Positions 44,201-52,727 of a DNA stretch of 64,000 nucleotides are shown here, in pieces. A model generated the notes under the pieces. That model made no database searches and was not told the DNA's origin. It saw only the letters and a program-made list of their open reading frames with translations. The DNA is taken from NCBI GenBank assembly GCA_039191605.1, contig JBCCXL010000002.1:248001-312000 (forward strand), written 5' to 3'. The translations under genes and the position numbers were made by a program. Every line of letters begins with the position of its first letter. Position 1 is the stretch's first letter. This DNA comes from JBCCXL01 sp039191605 (lineage in GTDB: Bacteria; Acidobacteriota; Thermoanaerobaculia; Multivoradales; JAHZIX01).

Positions 44201-47200
44201 CAGCCTGCGGGGCGCGCTCCCCCGGCGGCCGTGCCTGCAGCCAGTGGCGACGGCGCTCGAAGGGATAGGTCGGCAGCGGTACGCGGCGGCGGCGCTGCCC
44301 CTCCCACAAGCCCGGCCAGCTCACCGCCACGCCATCCAGCCACAGGCGGCAGCAGGTATCCAGCCAGTGCTGAGCGGCCGCCACGTCATCTTTGGGATGA
44401 GGCAGCGAGTGCAGCACCGTCTGCCCTAGAGCTTGCTGCCGCGCCAGGGTGGCGAGGGATCGACCAGGGCCGACCTCCAGGACGATGGGAATCTCCTCCC
44501 CACCTCCCGGAGCTCCCTTCACCAGCGTCGCGACACCTTCCGCGAAGCGCACCGGATCACGTAGCTGCCGGCACCAATACTCAGGATCCGTGGCCGCATC
44601 CTCGTCGATCCAGGTGCCGGTCACGCTCGACACGAAGGGATGCCGCGGGGGCGCCAGAGAGCAGAACTCCACCTGGATCCGAAAGCTCTCCAAAATCGGG
44701 TCCATCATCGCCGAGTGGAAGGCGTGGGAAGTATGCAGACGCCGCGCCCGGGGCGGCGTCGCCAGGGCCTGGCCTTCGCCGGCGCTCGAGGCGGCGCTGC
44801 CGGCCTCCAGCACCGCAAAGCAGGCGTCCACCGCCGGCGCCGGACCGCTGATCACGACGGAAGTGGGCGCGTTGATGGCGGCGAGCTCGAGGTCGTCACG
44901 GCCCACCGCCGCCAGCAGCTCCCGCGCTTCCCGTTCCGTCATCTCGACCGCCAGCATGTCGCCCGGCGGCATGCTGGCCATCAGCCGGCCGCGAATCGCC
45001 ACCAGGCGCAGCGCCTCTTCCAGCCGGAAGACGCCCGCCAAGGTGGCGGCGACAAACTCGCCGAGGCTGTGACCGATCATCGCGGTGGGCTTCACTCCCC
45101 AGGCGCGCCACTGCTGCGCCAGAGCCCATTCCACCGCGAACAGAGCCGGCTGCGCCACCGCCGTATCCTGCAGCCGCGCCTCCAGCTCCGGCAGCGGCGC
45201 CCGTTCTGCGTGGGGTAACAAGAGCTCCCGCAGGTCGAAGCCCAAAGGCCCGCGCAGCAGCTCACAGCAGCGGTCCAGCTCGCGCCGCAGCACCGGGTAG
45301 CTGGCGTAGAGATCCGCCACCATATCCGGGTGCTGCGCCCCCTGGCCGGAGAACAGGAAGACCACCGGCGGAGGCTCCGAACCCAGGGCGTTGCCTCGGC
45401 GCCAGCCCGAGCGTTGCCCCTCGAGCATCTCGAGGGCGACCTGCTGACGATCCGCCACCAGGGCGCCGCGATAAGGCCATGGGTGCCGCCCCGTAGCGAG
45501 AGTAAAGGCGACATCGCCCCAGCCCGCAACGGCATCCTCGGGGCTCTCTTGCTTGCGAGCCAGCGCTACAGCCAGCCGTTCCCGCGCCGCCTGCAGCGCC
45601 TCCTCGGAACGCGCCGAGAGCAGCAGCGGCTGCCACGGCTCCGCAGGATCCGTAGGCGCTGACTCCGGGGGTTCCTGAAGCACCGCATGGGCGTTGGTGC
45701 CGCCGATGCCGAAAGAGGAGACCCCGGCGCGGCGAGGATGCCCGTTGGCCTCCCAGGGCGCGGTATCGACCTGCACGCGAAAACCGGCGGCAGCGAAGTC
45801 GATGGCGGGGTTGGGGCGTTCCCAATGCAGGCTGGGCACCAAGGTACGCTGATCCAGGCAGCTCACCGCCTTGATCACGCCGACGATCCCGGCGGCGGTA
45901 TCGAGGTGCCCGAGATTGGTCTTGACAGAGCCCAGGGCGCAGGGGCGGGAACGCTCAGCGCGAGCGTTCTGCTGGAACGCCTGCTGCAGCGCCGCCACCT
46001 CGATGGGATCCCCGATCTCGGTGCCGGTGCCGTGAGCCTCCACGTAATCGATGGTCTCGCTGCCGATCCCGGCCGCCTGAATCGCCTCGGAGATCGCCGC
46101 CGCCTGGCCGTCGACGCTGGGGGCGGTGAAGCCGATCTTGCGATCGCCGTCGTTGTTGATCGCCGTCGACAAGATCAGGGCCTTCACCGTGTCGCCATCT
46201 TCCTGCGCCCGGCTCAGGGGCTTGAGCAACACGCTACCGGCGCCGCTGCCGAACACCGTTCCCGCCGCCTTGACGTCGAAAGCCCGGCAGCGGCCATCCG
46301 GCGACGGGATCCCCCGCTCCTCCCATAGATAGCCTTCGGTCAGCGGCGTGCGAATGGTGATCCCCGCCACCAGCGCGAGCTCACACTCCCCCCGCTGCAG
46401 GCTGGCGCGGGCCATGTGCAAGGCCACCAGCGAGCTGGAACAAGCGGTCTGAACGTTGACCGCTGGCCCTTCCAAACCGAGCTGATAGGCCACCCGGGTG
46501 GGGACGAAGTCTTTGTCGTTGCCGATGAAGATCTGGTACCGCGCGGCCGTCGCTGCCCCCTCCAGAGCGGCCGCCTGGTGGATGTAGGTATGGGCGCCGA
46601 CGCTACCGAAGACCCCAACCCGACCCGGCACCGAACGAGGGTCATAGCCCGCCGCCTCGAAGGTTTCCCACGCGACCTCCAACAGCACCCGATGCTGGGG
46701 GTCCATGAGCTCCGCCTCTCGCGGGGAGTAGCCGAAGAGCTCCGCGTCAAAGCAATCCGCGTGGGGCATCACCCCAGACACCTTGACGTAATCCGGGCGC
46801 GCCAACAGCTCCTCGGAAACCCCCGCCTCGAGAAGCTGCTGATCGCTGAAGCGAGTCAGCAGCTCTTCCCCCGCCCTGAGGCCTTCCCACAATTCCTCGA
46901 CGCCCTCGGCGCCGGGGAAACGGCCCCCAACGCCGATCACCGCCATCGGCTCGAGCGGCGAGGCGGCGGCAGCCGCCGCAGACGAGGCGACCTCAGCGGA
47001 TGGAGCAGCACCGCTCGCCGTGTCGGTCTCCAGGGAGGCGAGGTAGGCGCCCAGAGTGCGCACCGTGGTGTGGCGGAAGAGCTCCACCAGGGGAATGGGG
47101 CGAGTCAATCGCTCTTCCAGGCGAGCGTGGAGAGTGGAAACCATCAGCGAGTGGCCGCCGAGATCGAAGAAGTTCTCGTCCGCCGAAATCTGATCCAGCT

Positions 47201-50200
47201 CCAGCACCTCTCGCCACAAGTCGGCGACCTCCCGCTCCCACAGCGTTACCGGCTCCACCAGACCCAGAGAACGCGTCCGACGCTCGCGCGGGTCGGGCAG
47301 CGCCTTGCGATCTACCTTGCCGTTGGGGGTCAGCGGGAGGGCGTCCAAGACCTCCAGCGCGGTGGGCACATAGGCCTTGGGCAGGCGTTCCCCGAGGTGC
47401 TCTCGAAGACCGGGCATCGTAAAGATGGGATCCTCTACAGCTGCTTCTTCGGGCACCAGGTAGGCCACCAATTCGACCGAGTCCTGGCTCGAGGAACGAG
47501 CGTCGACCACCGCTGCGCCGATCGCCCGATGCTCCAGCAGAGCGGCCTCGATCTCCCCGAGCTCGATGCGATGGCCTCGCACCTTGACCTGATGATCCAG
47601 CCGGCCGAGATAGTGCAGCGTGCCGTCCTGATCCTGAGTCACCAGGTCGCCGGTAGCGTAGAGGCGCTGCCCGCCGGCCTCGTCGGAAGCGGGCTCCAGG
47701 GCGGGCGCAGGAATGAAGCGCTGCGCCGTCAGGCTGGGTCGGTGCTGATATCCCCGCACGACCCCAGCTCCCCCGATGTAGAGCTGCCCCGGCACTCCGA
47801 AGGGCACCGGCTCCCACCGCGCATCCAGCACCGCCAGCCGCGTGTTGTCGATGGCCTGACCGATGGGGACCGCCGACTCACCGGAGATCACGGCGTGGGC
47901 CGCGGACCATACGGTGGTCTCGGTAGGGCCATAGAGATTCCATACCGAAGCGCTGCGCTGGAGTAGATCCCGGGCCAGATCTGGAGGCAGCCGCTCTCCT
48001 CCACACAGCACCTTCAGGCGCGGCGTGCCCTCCCAGCCGGCCGCCAGCACCATTCGCCAGGTGCTCGGAGTCGCCTGCATCACCGTCGCGCCGCACTCCA
48101 CGGCCCGCTCCAAGAGAGCAGACCCCGACGCCACCTCCGCGTCGCCCGCCAGCTCGACCTGGGCTCCCACCATCAGAGGGAGGAACAGCTCGAGAACGAA
48201 AATGTCGAAAGACGGCGTGGTGACGCTCAGCAGCACATCCTGCGGCAGGAGCCCCGGGCGCTTCGCCATCGAGGCGAGGAAATTCGCCACCGCCCCGTGG
48301 GGCACCTGAACGCCCTTGGGCCGTCCGGTGGAGCCCGACGTGTAGATCAGGTACGCCAGCCGTTCCGGGTCCGCCGGCCCGGCGACGGGATCCGCCGCCC
48401 CCTCCAGCAGCAGCTCGCGACGAGCCTCGAGGTCGATCACCGAGCCCGGAAAATCCGGCCAGGCTTCGGCGCCCGCGGCGTCGGTAATCAGCCAGCGGGC
48501 CCCGCTATCTTGCACCTGATAGAGCAGGCGCTCCCGCGGGTAGGTGGGGTCCAAGGGCAGGTAAATACCGCCGGCCTTGAGCACCGCCAACAGGGCCACG
48601 GGCAAATCGAGGCCGCGCCCCAGGATCACCGCCACCGGCCCTTCAGCCCCGCAACCGAGCTCCAGCAGGTGCGCGGCGAGGCGATTCGCCCGCTCCTCCA
48701 GCTCACCGTAGCTCAGCTCCTCGCCACGGCAGCCGATCGCCCGTCGCTGCGGCGCCGAATGCGCCGACGCCGCCACCAGTCGGTGAATCAGCGGAGAGGC
48801 CGGCAGGGGGTGGACGCGGCGACGCCAGTGGGCCCTCAGCTGCTGCTGGGCGCTCTCTGGCAGCAGCGGAAGACGTTGGAGCCAGGCGTCCGTATCAGCC
48901 GCCTCGAGCAGCGTCGTCCAGGCGTCCACCAATCTCTCGGCGGTACTCGCGTCGAAGAGGTCGCGGCTGAACACCAGGGTAAAGCCAAGGCCGTCCCCCA
49001 ATTGAGCCGCCGTCAACGCCAAGTCCATCTGGGCTGGAGGGTCCTCTTCCTGCAGCGACTCGAGGGTCATGGGCCCTACCGGCAGGCGAGCCCCGGCGTG
49101 ACCAAGGGCGAAAGCGCCGAGGGCCGCCAGCTCAGCCTTGGGAGCGCGCTGCCAGGTGAAGAGGTTCTGGAACACCGGCGAGCGACTGGGGTCTCGCAGC
49201 GGCTGGAGCCGCTCCGCCAATTCTCCGAAGGGTAATTCCGCGTGGGCTAGGGCACCGGTCACCGCACGCTGCACTCGCTGCAGCATCTCTGACCAGCGCC
49301 GGGGCTCACTGAAATCTAGGGAGAGGGCTACCGGCTCCACCAGATACCCCACGATGGAGGCCATCGCCGCCAGCGGCCGACCCGCCGTAGGGGTGCCCAC
49401 CACGACCCGATCCTGCCCCGCCATGCGGTGCAGGACGGTAGCCCAGCCGGTCAGCAGCATCGCGAACAGGGTCGTGCCGCAGGCGCTGGCCAACGCCTCC
49501 AATCGGCGGGCTTGCCCCGGCCCCAGGTAGCCCCGCACGGCTCCGCCTCGATCGGAGAGCACCGGCGGCCGTGGGCGATCGGTAGACAAGGCGAGCTGCG
49601 GCAAGGGATGAGGCAGCGCCGCCTTCCAATAATCCCAAAGCTCCTTTCGGCGCCCGTCATCCAGCCGCTTCCGGCGCCACGCCACCAATTCTCCGAAGTG
49701 ATGCTTCGGCTCCGGAAGCGCCGCAAGATCCTGGCCGCAGAGGCGCCACAATTCGTGATCCAGCTCATCTAGCAGCACGGCGGCGGACCAGAAATCCATC
49801 ACCAGGTGATGCACGGCGATCACCAACAGCCGCTCCCCCGCCGGGCCTGCACCGATGGCGACCCGCAGCAGCGGGCCCGTGGCGAGGTCCATCGGACGGT
49901 GGGCCTCTCGCCGCAGTCGCTTCAGCGATTCTTCCCGCGACTCCGCCTGCGCGCCATCGAGATGAAATTCGAGCCCCCGAGCCGCGCTCCGGCGAAGGGG
50001 TCGGCCACCCTCGGACGGGAACACCGTCGAGAGAGCGGCGTGCCGCTCCACCAAGCCCTCGAACGCCTGTCTCAGCAGATCGAGATCGACCTCACCGCGA
50101 AGCCACGCGGAGAGCCGCAGTTGATAGGCGGCGCTCCCTGGCGCCATCGACTGGATCAACCACAGGCCCTGCTGCCCAGCGGTAGGGGTCCCGTCCGCGG

Positions 50201-52325
50201 CCCCTTCCCCGGGAATCGAAACCAGGCCCTGCAGGCGAGCGGCGGCGTCCCCTTCGAGAGCCCTCACCACATCGCTGGCCAGCTCCCGGAGATTTTTCTC
50301 GCCGAGAGCATCGTCGAGGGGCAGGGTCACGCCGAATTGCTCTTCGAGCTCATGCTGCAGACTGACCATGCCGAGGGAATCCAGGCCCAGGGCGATGAGG
50401 GAGTTGTGCGAGTCCACTCGCTCTGGAGCCTCCCGCAGCGCAGCGGCAACGCGATGTCGCAGCTGCGTCTCGAGAGCGGCGGGCCTATCCTCAGGATCCA
50501 GCTGCCGCCACGCGGAGAGATCCCAGCTCGGTCCCTGCTGCGGCGCTCGGTCCTCGACGGTGCGTCGAGCAACATCCTGCAGCTCATCTCGTAGGTAGAG
50601 ATCTCTGGCAGCGCGACGCCGTATCTTGCCGCTGGTGGTCTTGGGAACCGACCCCCAACGCAGCAGCACGACATCGTGGGCCTGCACCTCGTGGTCGCGG
50701 GCCAGGGCCGCGCGAATGGTGTCCAGCACCGGCTCCGGGGAAACCTTGGCGCTGCGACGCTTCAGCTCCTGCACCACCACCAGACGCTCCTCGCCGCCGA
50801 CATCGACGGAGAAGGCGGCACCACAGCCGGGCCGCAACGCATCGTGGCAGGCCTCCACGGTACGTTCCAGGTCTTGAGGATAGTGATTGCGCCCTCGCAG
50901 GATGATCAAATCCTTGCGGCGTCCGGTGATGAAGAGCTCCCCCGCAGCGGTGAGGAATCCAAGGTCACCGGTGTACAGCCCCCGCTGCCCCGTCGCCGAC
51001 GCCACGGGACGGAAGGTGCGAGCGGATAGCTCCGGCCGTCGCCAATAGCCGCTCGCCACCGACGGCCCCACCACGACGACCTCCCCAACCTGCCCCGGCG
51101 GCAAGGAAGCGGTGGATTCTGGGCCGTCGTCGTCCGATGCGATTGGCGCGATGATCACTCGATGATCCCGGCGGCAATGACCGCTGGATACCAGCCACTG
51201 CCCCTCATCGCCGGCCATCGCCAGCTCGGCCCGGTGATCGGCCAGCTGCGCGGAATCCACCCACCGGCTCAGGGAACCGCTGCCGGCGTGACCTCCAGTG
51301 ACGAAGAGCGTGGCTTCCGCCAGCCCATAGCAGGGATACAGCGACTCCGCGGGAAAGCCGCTGACCTCAAAGGCGCGGGCAAAACTCTCGAGAGTCTCGT
51401 GGCGAACCGGCTCGGCCCCATTGAACGCGACCTTCCAGCAGGAGAGGTCCAGAGAACGGCGAGCGGAGGCCTCGATGCGGTCCACGCACAGCTCGTAGGC
51501 GAAGTTTGGCGCCCCGCTGACCGTCCCGCGATATCGATCGATCGCTTCCAGCCAGCAGATCGGCTTGCGGAGGAAATCCGTCGGGGACATCAACACACAC
51601 GAGGCACCGATCCAGAGCGGCTGCAGCACGTTCCCGATCAATCCCATGTCGTGGTACATCGGCAGCCAACCGACCACCACCGATTCCTCGTCCATCTCGA
51701 AAGCCGCTTCGATCTGCGCCTCGTTGTTGGCCAAGTTGCCGTGGCTCACCATCACCCCCTTCGGTGAGCCGGTCGATCCCGAGGTGTACTGCAGGAAGGC
51801 GACATCGTCTGCCGCCGGCGAGCCGAGGGCCGCAGCGTGCTCTGCGAGGGACCCATCGATAGCCCGCGATGGATCGATGGCCAGCCAATGCAGATGCGCC
51901 AGCTCCGGAACGCGCCGCGCCATCACTTCGAGCTTCTCGAGGTGAGCGGAGGTCGTCAGAGCGACGCTAGCCGATGCGTCGGAGGCGATGTGACGCACTC
52001 GCGGCAGGGTGCGTCGAGAACCCGGCGGATACGCCGGGACGGCGATCACCCGCGCCAGCAGGCAGCCGACGAAGGCCACGATGAAATCGAGCCCCGAGGG
52101 GAATAGCAGCAGCACCCTGCTCCCTGGCGGAACGAGGCTCCTGAGATGGTCGGCAAGATCGAGAGACCGGCGCAGCAGCGCCTTGTAGGAGAGGCTTTCG
52201 ACCTCAACTCCCTGTCGATCTAGGAAGCGGTAGACAATCTGGTCCGGCTTCGCCTCGGCCCATTGAAGAGCACGATGGGTTAGCAGATCCAACGGCTGCC
52301 TCCGCTCTGGGCGGTCGATCCGCAT
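41292..52325 (-). CDS. loading hybrid FAAL-ACP-C-A(Gly)-PCP-KS-AT-KR-DH-ACP
   Basis: The ~3677-residue starter enzyme begins with a fatty acyl-AMP ligase (residues ~1-590: YTSGSTGSPKG, LPMYHDMGL, SGAPNFAYEL) and an ACP (GLDS650L), so a free fatty acid is probably activated and loaded. A starter-type C domain follows (HHLVMDF, H839, Phe replacing Gly). A has code DILQLGLVWK, nearly the glycine code DILQLGLIWK. The PCP carries S1726. After an Ala/Ser linker come KS (TAC1962SSS), AT (GHS2420LGE, HAFH, malonyl), KR (TGGLGALG, Y3130 in DYAAAN), DH (H3212 in HRIAGHPTLP, D3405 in HPALLD) and ACP (S3607). DH lies after KR, the reverse of the usual order. The C-terminus is a very basic tail. I chose ATG 52323-52325; a TTG five codons upstream is also possible, and neither has a clear ribosome site. 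Confidence 0.92.
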   Translation of the reverse strand: MRIDRPERRQPLDLLTHRALQWAEAKPDQIVYRFLDRQGVEVESLSYKALLRRSLDLADHLRSLVPPGSRVLLLFPSGLDFIVAFVGCLLARVIAVPAYPPGSRRTLPRVRHIASDASASVALTTSAHLEKLEVMARRVPELAHLHWLAIDPSRAIDGSLAEHAAALGSPAADDVAFLQYTSGSTGSPKGVMVSHGNLANNEAQIEAAFEMDEESVVVGWLPMYHDMGLIGNVLQPLWIGASCVLMSPTDFLRKPICWLEAIDRYRGTVSGAPNFAYELCVDRIEASARRSLDLSCWKVAFNGAEPVRHETLESFARAFEVSGFPAESLYPCYGLAEATLFVTGGHAGSGSLSRWVDSAQLADHRAELAMAGDEGQWLVSSGHCRRDHRVIIAPIASDDDGPESTASLPPGQVGEVVVVGPSVASGYWRRPELSARTFRPVASATGQRGLYTGDLGFLTAAGELFITGRRKDLIILRGRNHYPQDLERTVEACHDALRPGCGAAFSVDVGGEERLVVVQELKRRSAKVSPEPVLDTIRAALARDHEVQAHDVVLLRWGSVPKTTSGKIRRRAARDLYLRDELQDVARRTVEDRAPQQGPSWDLSAWRQLDPEDRPAALETQLRHRVAAALREAPERVDSHNSLIALGLDSLGMVSLQHELEEQFGVTLPLDDALGEKNLRELASDVVRALEGDAAARLQGLVSIPGEGAADGTPTAGQQGLWLIQSMAPGSAAYQLRLSAWLRGEVDLDLLRQAFEGLVERHAALSTVFPSEGGRPLRRSAARGLEFHLDGAQAESREESLKRLRREAHRPMDLATGPLLRVAIGAGPAGERLLVIAVHHLVMDFWSAAVLLDELDHELWRLCGQDLAALPEPKHHFGELVAWRRKRLDDGRRKELWDYWKAALPHPLPQLALSTDRPRPPVLSDRGGAVRGYLGPGQARRLEALASACGTTLFAMLLTGWATVLHRMAGQDRVVVGTPTAGRPLAAMASIVGYLVEPVALSLDFSEPRRWSEMLQRVQRAVTGALAHAELPFGELAERLQPLRDPSRSPVFQNLFTWQRAPKAELAALGAFALGHAGARLPVGPMTLESLQEEDPPAQMDLALTAAQLGDGLGFTLVFSRDLFDASTAERLVDAWTTLLEAADTDAWLQRLPLLPESAQQQLRAHWRRRVHPLPASPLIHRLVAASAHSAPQRRAIGCRGEELSYGELEERANRLAAHLLELGCGAEGPVAVILGRGLDLPVALLAVLKAGGIYLPLDPTYPRERLLYQVQDSGARWLITDAAGAEAWPDFPGSVIDLEARRELLLEGAADPVAGPADPERLAYLIYTSGSTGRPKGVQVPHGAVANFLASMAKRPGLLPQDVLLSVTTPSFDIFVLELFLPLMVGAQVELAGDAEVASGSALLERAVECGATVMQATPSTWRMVLAAGWEGTPRLKVLCGGERLPPDLARDLLQRSASVWNLYGPTETTVWSAAHAVISGESAVPIGQAIDNTRLAVLDARWEPVPFGVPGQLYIGGAGVVRGYQHRPSLTAQRFIPAPALEPASDEAGGQRLYATGDLVTQDQDGTLHYLGRLDHQVKVRGHRIELGEIEAALLEHRAIGAAVVDARSSSQDSVELVAYLVPEEAAVEDPIFTMPGLREHLGERLPKAYVPTALEVLDALPLTPNGKVDRKALPDPRERRTRSLGLVEPVTLWEREVADLWREVLELDQISADENFFDLGGHSLMVSTLHARLEERLTRPIPLVELFRHTTVRTLGAYLASLETDTASGAAPSAEVASSAAAAAASPLEPMAVIGVGGRFPGAEGVEELWEGLRAGEELLTRFSDQQLLEAGVSEELLARPDYVKVSGVMPHADCFDAELFGYSPREAELMDPQHRVLLEVAWETFEAAGYDPRSVPGRVGVFGSVGAHTYIHQAAALEGAATAARYQIFIGNDKDFVPTRVAYQLGLEGPAVNVQTACSSSLVALHMARASLQRGECELALVAGITIRTPLTEGYLWEERGIPSPDGRCRAFDVKAAGTVFGSGAGSVLLKPLSRAQEDGDTVKALILSTAINNDGDRKIGFTAPSVDGQAAAISEAIQAAGIGSETIDYVEAHGTGTEIGDPIEVAALQQAFQQNARAERSRPCALGSVKTNLGHLDTAAGIVGVIKAVSCLDQRTLVPSLHWERPNPAIDFAAAGFRVQVDTAPWEANGHPRRAGVSSFGIGGTNAHAVLQEPPESAPTDPAEPWQPLLLSARSEEALQAARERLAVALARKQESPEDAVAGWGDVAFTLATGRHPWPYRGALVADRQQVALEMLEGQRSGWRRGNALGSEPPPVVFLFSGQGAQHPDMVADLYASYPVLRRELDRCCELLRGPLGFDLRELLLPHAERAPLPELEARLQDTAVAQPALFAVEWALAQQWRAWGVKPTAMIGHSLGEFVAATLAGVFRLEEALRLVAIRGRLMASMPPGDMLAVEMTEREARELLAAVGRDDLELAAINAPTSVVISGPAPAVDACFAVLEAGSAASSAGEGQALATPPRARRLHTSHAFHSAMMDPILESFRIQVEFCSLAPPRHPFVSSVTGTWIDEDAATDPEYWCRQLRDPVRFAEGVATLVKGAPGGGEEIPIVLEVGPGRSLATLARQQALGQTVLHSLPHPKDDVAAAQHWLDTCCRLWLDGVAVSWPGLWEGQRRRRVPLPTYPFERRRHWLQARPPGERAPQAAEAQELQRIADPARWGWAPRWRQGSPRSGVDESALESLGPWWLLAPRAGAGARVAKGIAQALSGLGEAPSVTVVTRGDDYRYEGGRAEINPLEPEHFERLLEASKSASGLPAKIVQLWDWDAAAEGAVEWPFQSLVALMRAVERVDPAHGAHLTLLTAGALAVTGAEELVPHQGMLLGAAPVLSQEYPQLSVDLVDLDAAEVHRSPSGGWAAALLRALASPPRRQPTALRGRDAWVRGFEPLVLPAESPSDLVGAPGLKPGGVYAITGGLGALGLEVADFLAQTLAPKLVLLSRRALAPRDAWADLAAGGEEPLLARLLGLVEAGAEIEVLQADVADRDSLRSALDLARQRFGPCHGVFHCAGVAGGGMAQLRTAEEVRRVLAPKVQGAMHLDHLLDRERLDFVVLFSSVNSVIGGFGQSDYAAANAFLDTFADSRRGDSARWVSVSWDRWERVGMAATSDSPLSLGAQSSGHPLLGRTSIAADGRRIYRSRLAPATHWELSEHRIAGHPTLPGTAYLEMVRAAVSEASGGGTATASETGSQQPVVELTDVVFLSPLALTDDAQRAVVVELREDASAAPSPAWSFRVASASPTAAALALEEVGEGWVEHARGGAAMVAPSSPEAIDLESLLAACPRRLGDEERDRRRSQASFLDTGLRWECLVALHMGEQQGVAQLELPQSVVSDVQRYGLHPALLDAAAGAVQFLSDGHFLPLGYQRLTVFGPLPQRAFGWLRLPGGIDANAETLSCDLTVIDEAGGVRVQVEGFSMRRVGAEMEEQLKRSAVGAEESDDALGDDGDGILPQEGVEVLRRILHSDVPSHLVVTTRALPALLQRADEMDREALSRAMRPAAATRRAVAASDYAEPEGDLQRTIAAVWQRVLGLDRVGAEDNFFELGGSSLSGIQLISELKQELGREIPTVAIFEAPTVAALARLLEPSAQAPSVTETAKDRAQKKRRALRRRKRAPPRR

Positions 52326-52365
52326 AGAGGGGTGGTACAACGACAGTGATGAAAAATGTCGACTA

Positions 52366-52381
52366 CCTGCTGATCAGCAGG
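52366..52381. promoter_or_regulatory. 16-bp perfect palindrome, candidate operator
   Basis: CCTGCTGATCAGCAGG is its own reverse complement and lies 41-56 bp upstream of the FAAL start codon. The position fits an operator or leader element for the cluster. The function is inferred from position only. Confidence 0.45.
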
Positions 52382-52383
52382 GT

Positions 52384-52395
52384 CGCGATATCGCG
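52384..52395. promoter_or_regulatory. 12-bp perfect palindrome, candidate operator
   Basis: CGCGATATCGCG is a perfect palindrome only two bases from the neighbouring 16-bp palindrome. Its centre lies ~64 bp upstream of the FAAL start codon. Confidence 0.4.
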
Positions 52396-52517
52396 CCTCA
52401 TCAGCCCACGGCAACGGGCTTCCCGATTCCAGGACTCTGAGAATGGACGCGAGTTTCCTTGGATTGATGTCCCTGACTTCTTTCAACGAAAAAAGGCAAG
52501 AACGACTTAAATTCGCA

Positions 52518-52545
52518 ATCGCACATGTCGCCCTTGGAGTGCGAT
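52518..52545. repeat. 7-bp inverted repeat with 14-nt spacer
   Basis: ATCGCAC (52518-52524) pairs with GTGCGAT (52539-52545) in the divergent intergenic region. It could be a dimeric regulator site. Support is weak beyond the exact symmetry. Confidence 0.35.
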
Positions 52546-52599
52546 ACCGATAAAGAATCGGGACACTCCCCGGCGAGCCGCATCAACGGACGTGGAGGC

Positions 52600-52642
52600 C
52601 AAAAGCCTCTAATGCGCATATCTGCATTACGTAGGCCTTTTG
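52600..52642. repeat. long imperfect inverted repeat upstream of the GGDEF gene
   Basis: CAAAAGCCTCTAATGC (52600-52615) is matched on the other strand by GCATTACGTAGGCCTTTTG (52624-52642), with an 8-nt loop and small bulges. It lies ~85 bp before the diguanylate cyclase start. As RNA it would form a substantial hairpin in the leader; as DNA it could be an operator. Confidence 0.5.
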
Positions 52643-52727
52643 ACGTCCTAGACTTACGTCGTTTTGGCGTAGCGAGCACCCCTCTGGTAGCCTTACCGAT
52701 CTCGATAAAACAGAGGATGCAAGACTC

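Larger units (their letters stand above)
52326..52727. promoter_or_regulatory. divergent intergenic region between the NRPS/PKS operon and the GGDEF gene
   Basis: These 402 bp separate the first megasynthase gene (leftward) from the diguanylate cyclase gene (rightward), so promoters for both should lie here. The region is less GC-rich than its flanks and holds two perfect palindromes and two longer inverted repeats, listed separately. I could not identify convincing -35/-10 pairs on either strand. Confidence 0.6.

Noticed and set aside
52560..52715. Possible c-di-GMP (GEMM-type) riboswitch before the GGDEF gene
   Set aside because: Stem-loops and a GGTAGCCTTACCGAT stretch are suggestive, but the conserved GEMM core sequences could not be found. 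Only the inverted repeat itself is reported.
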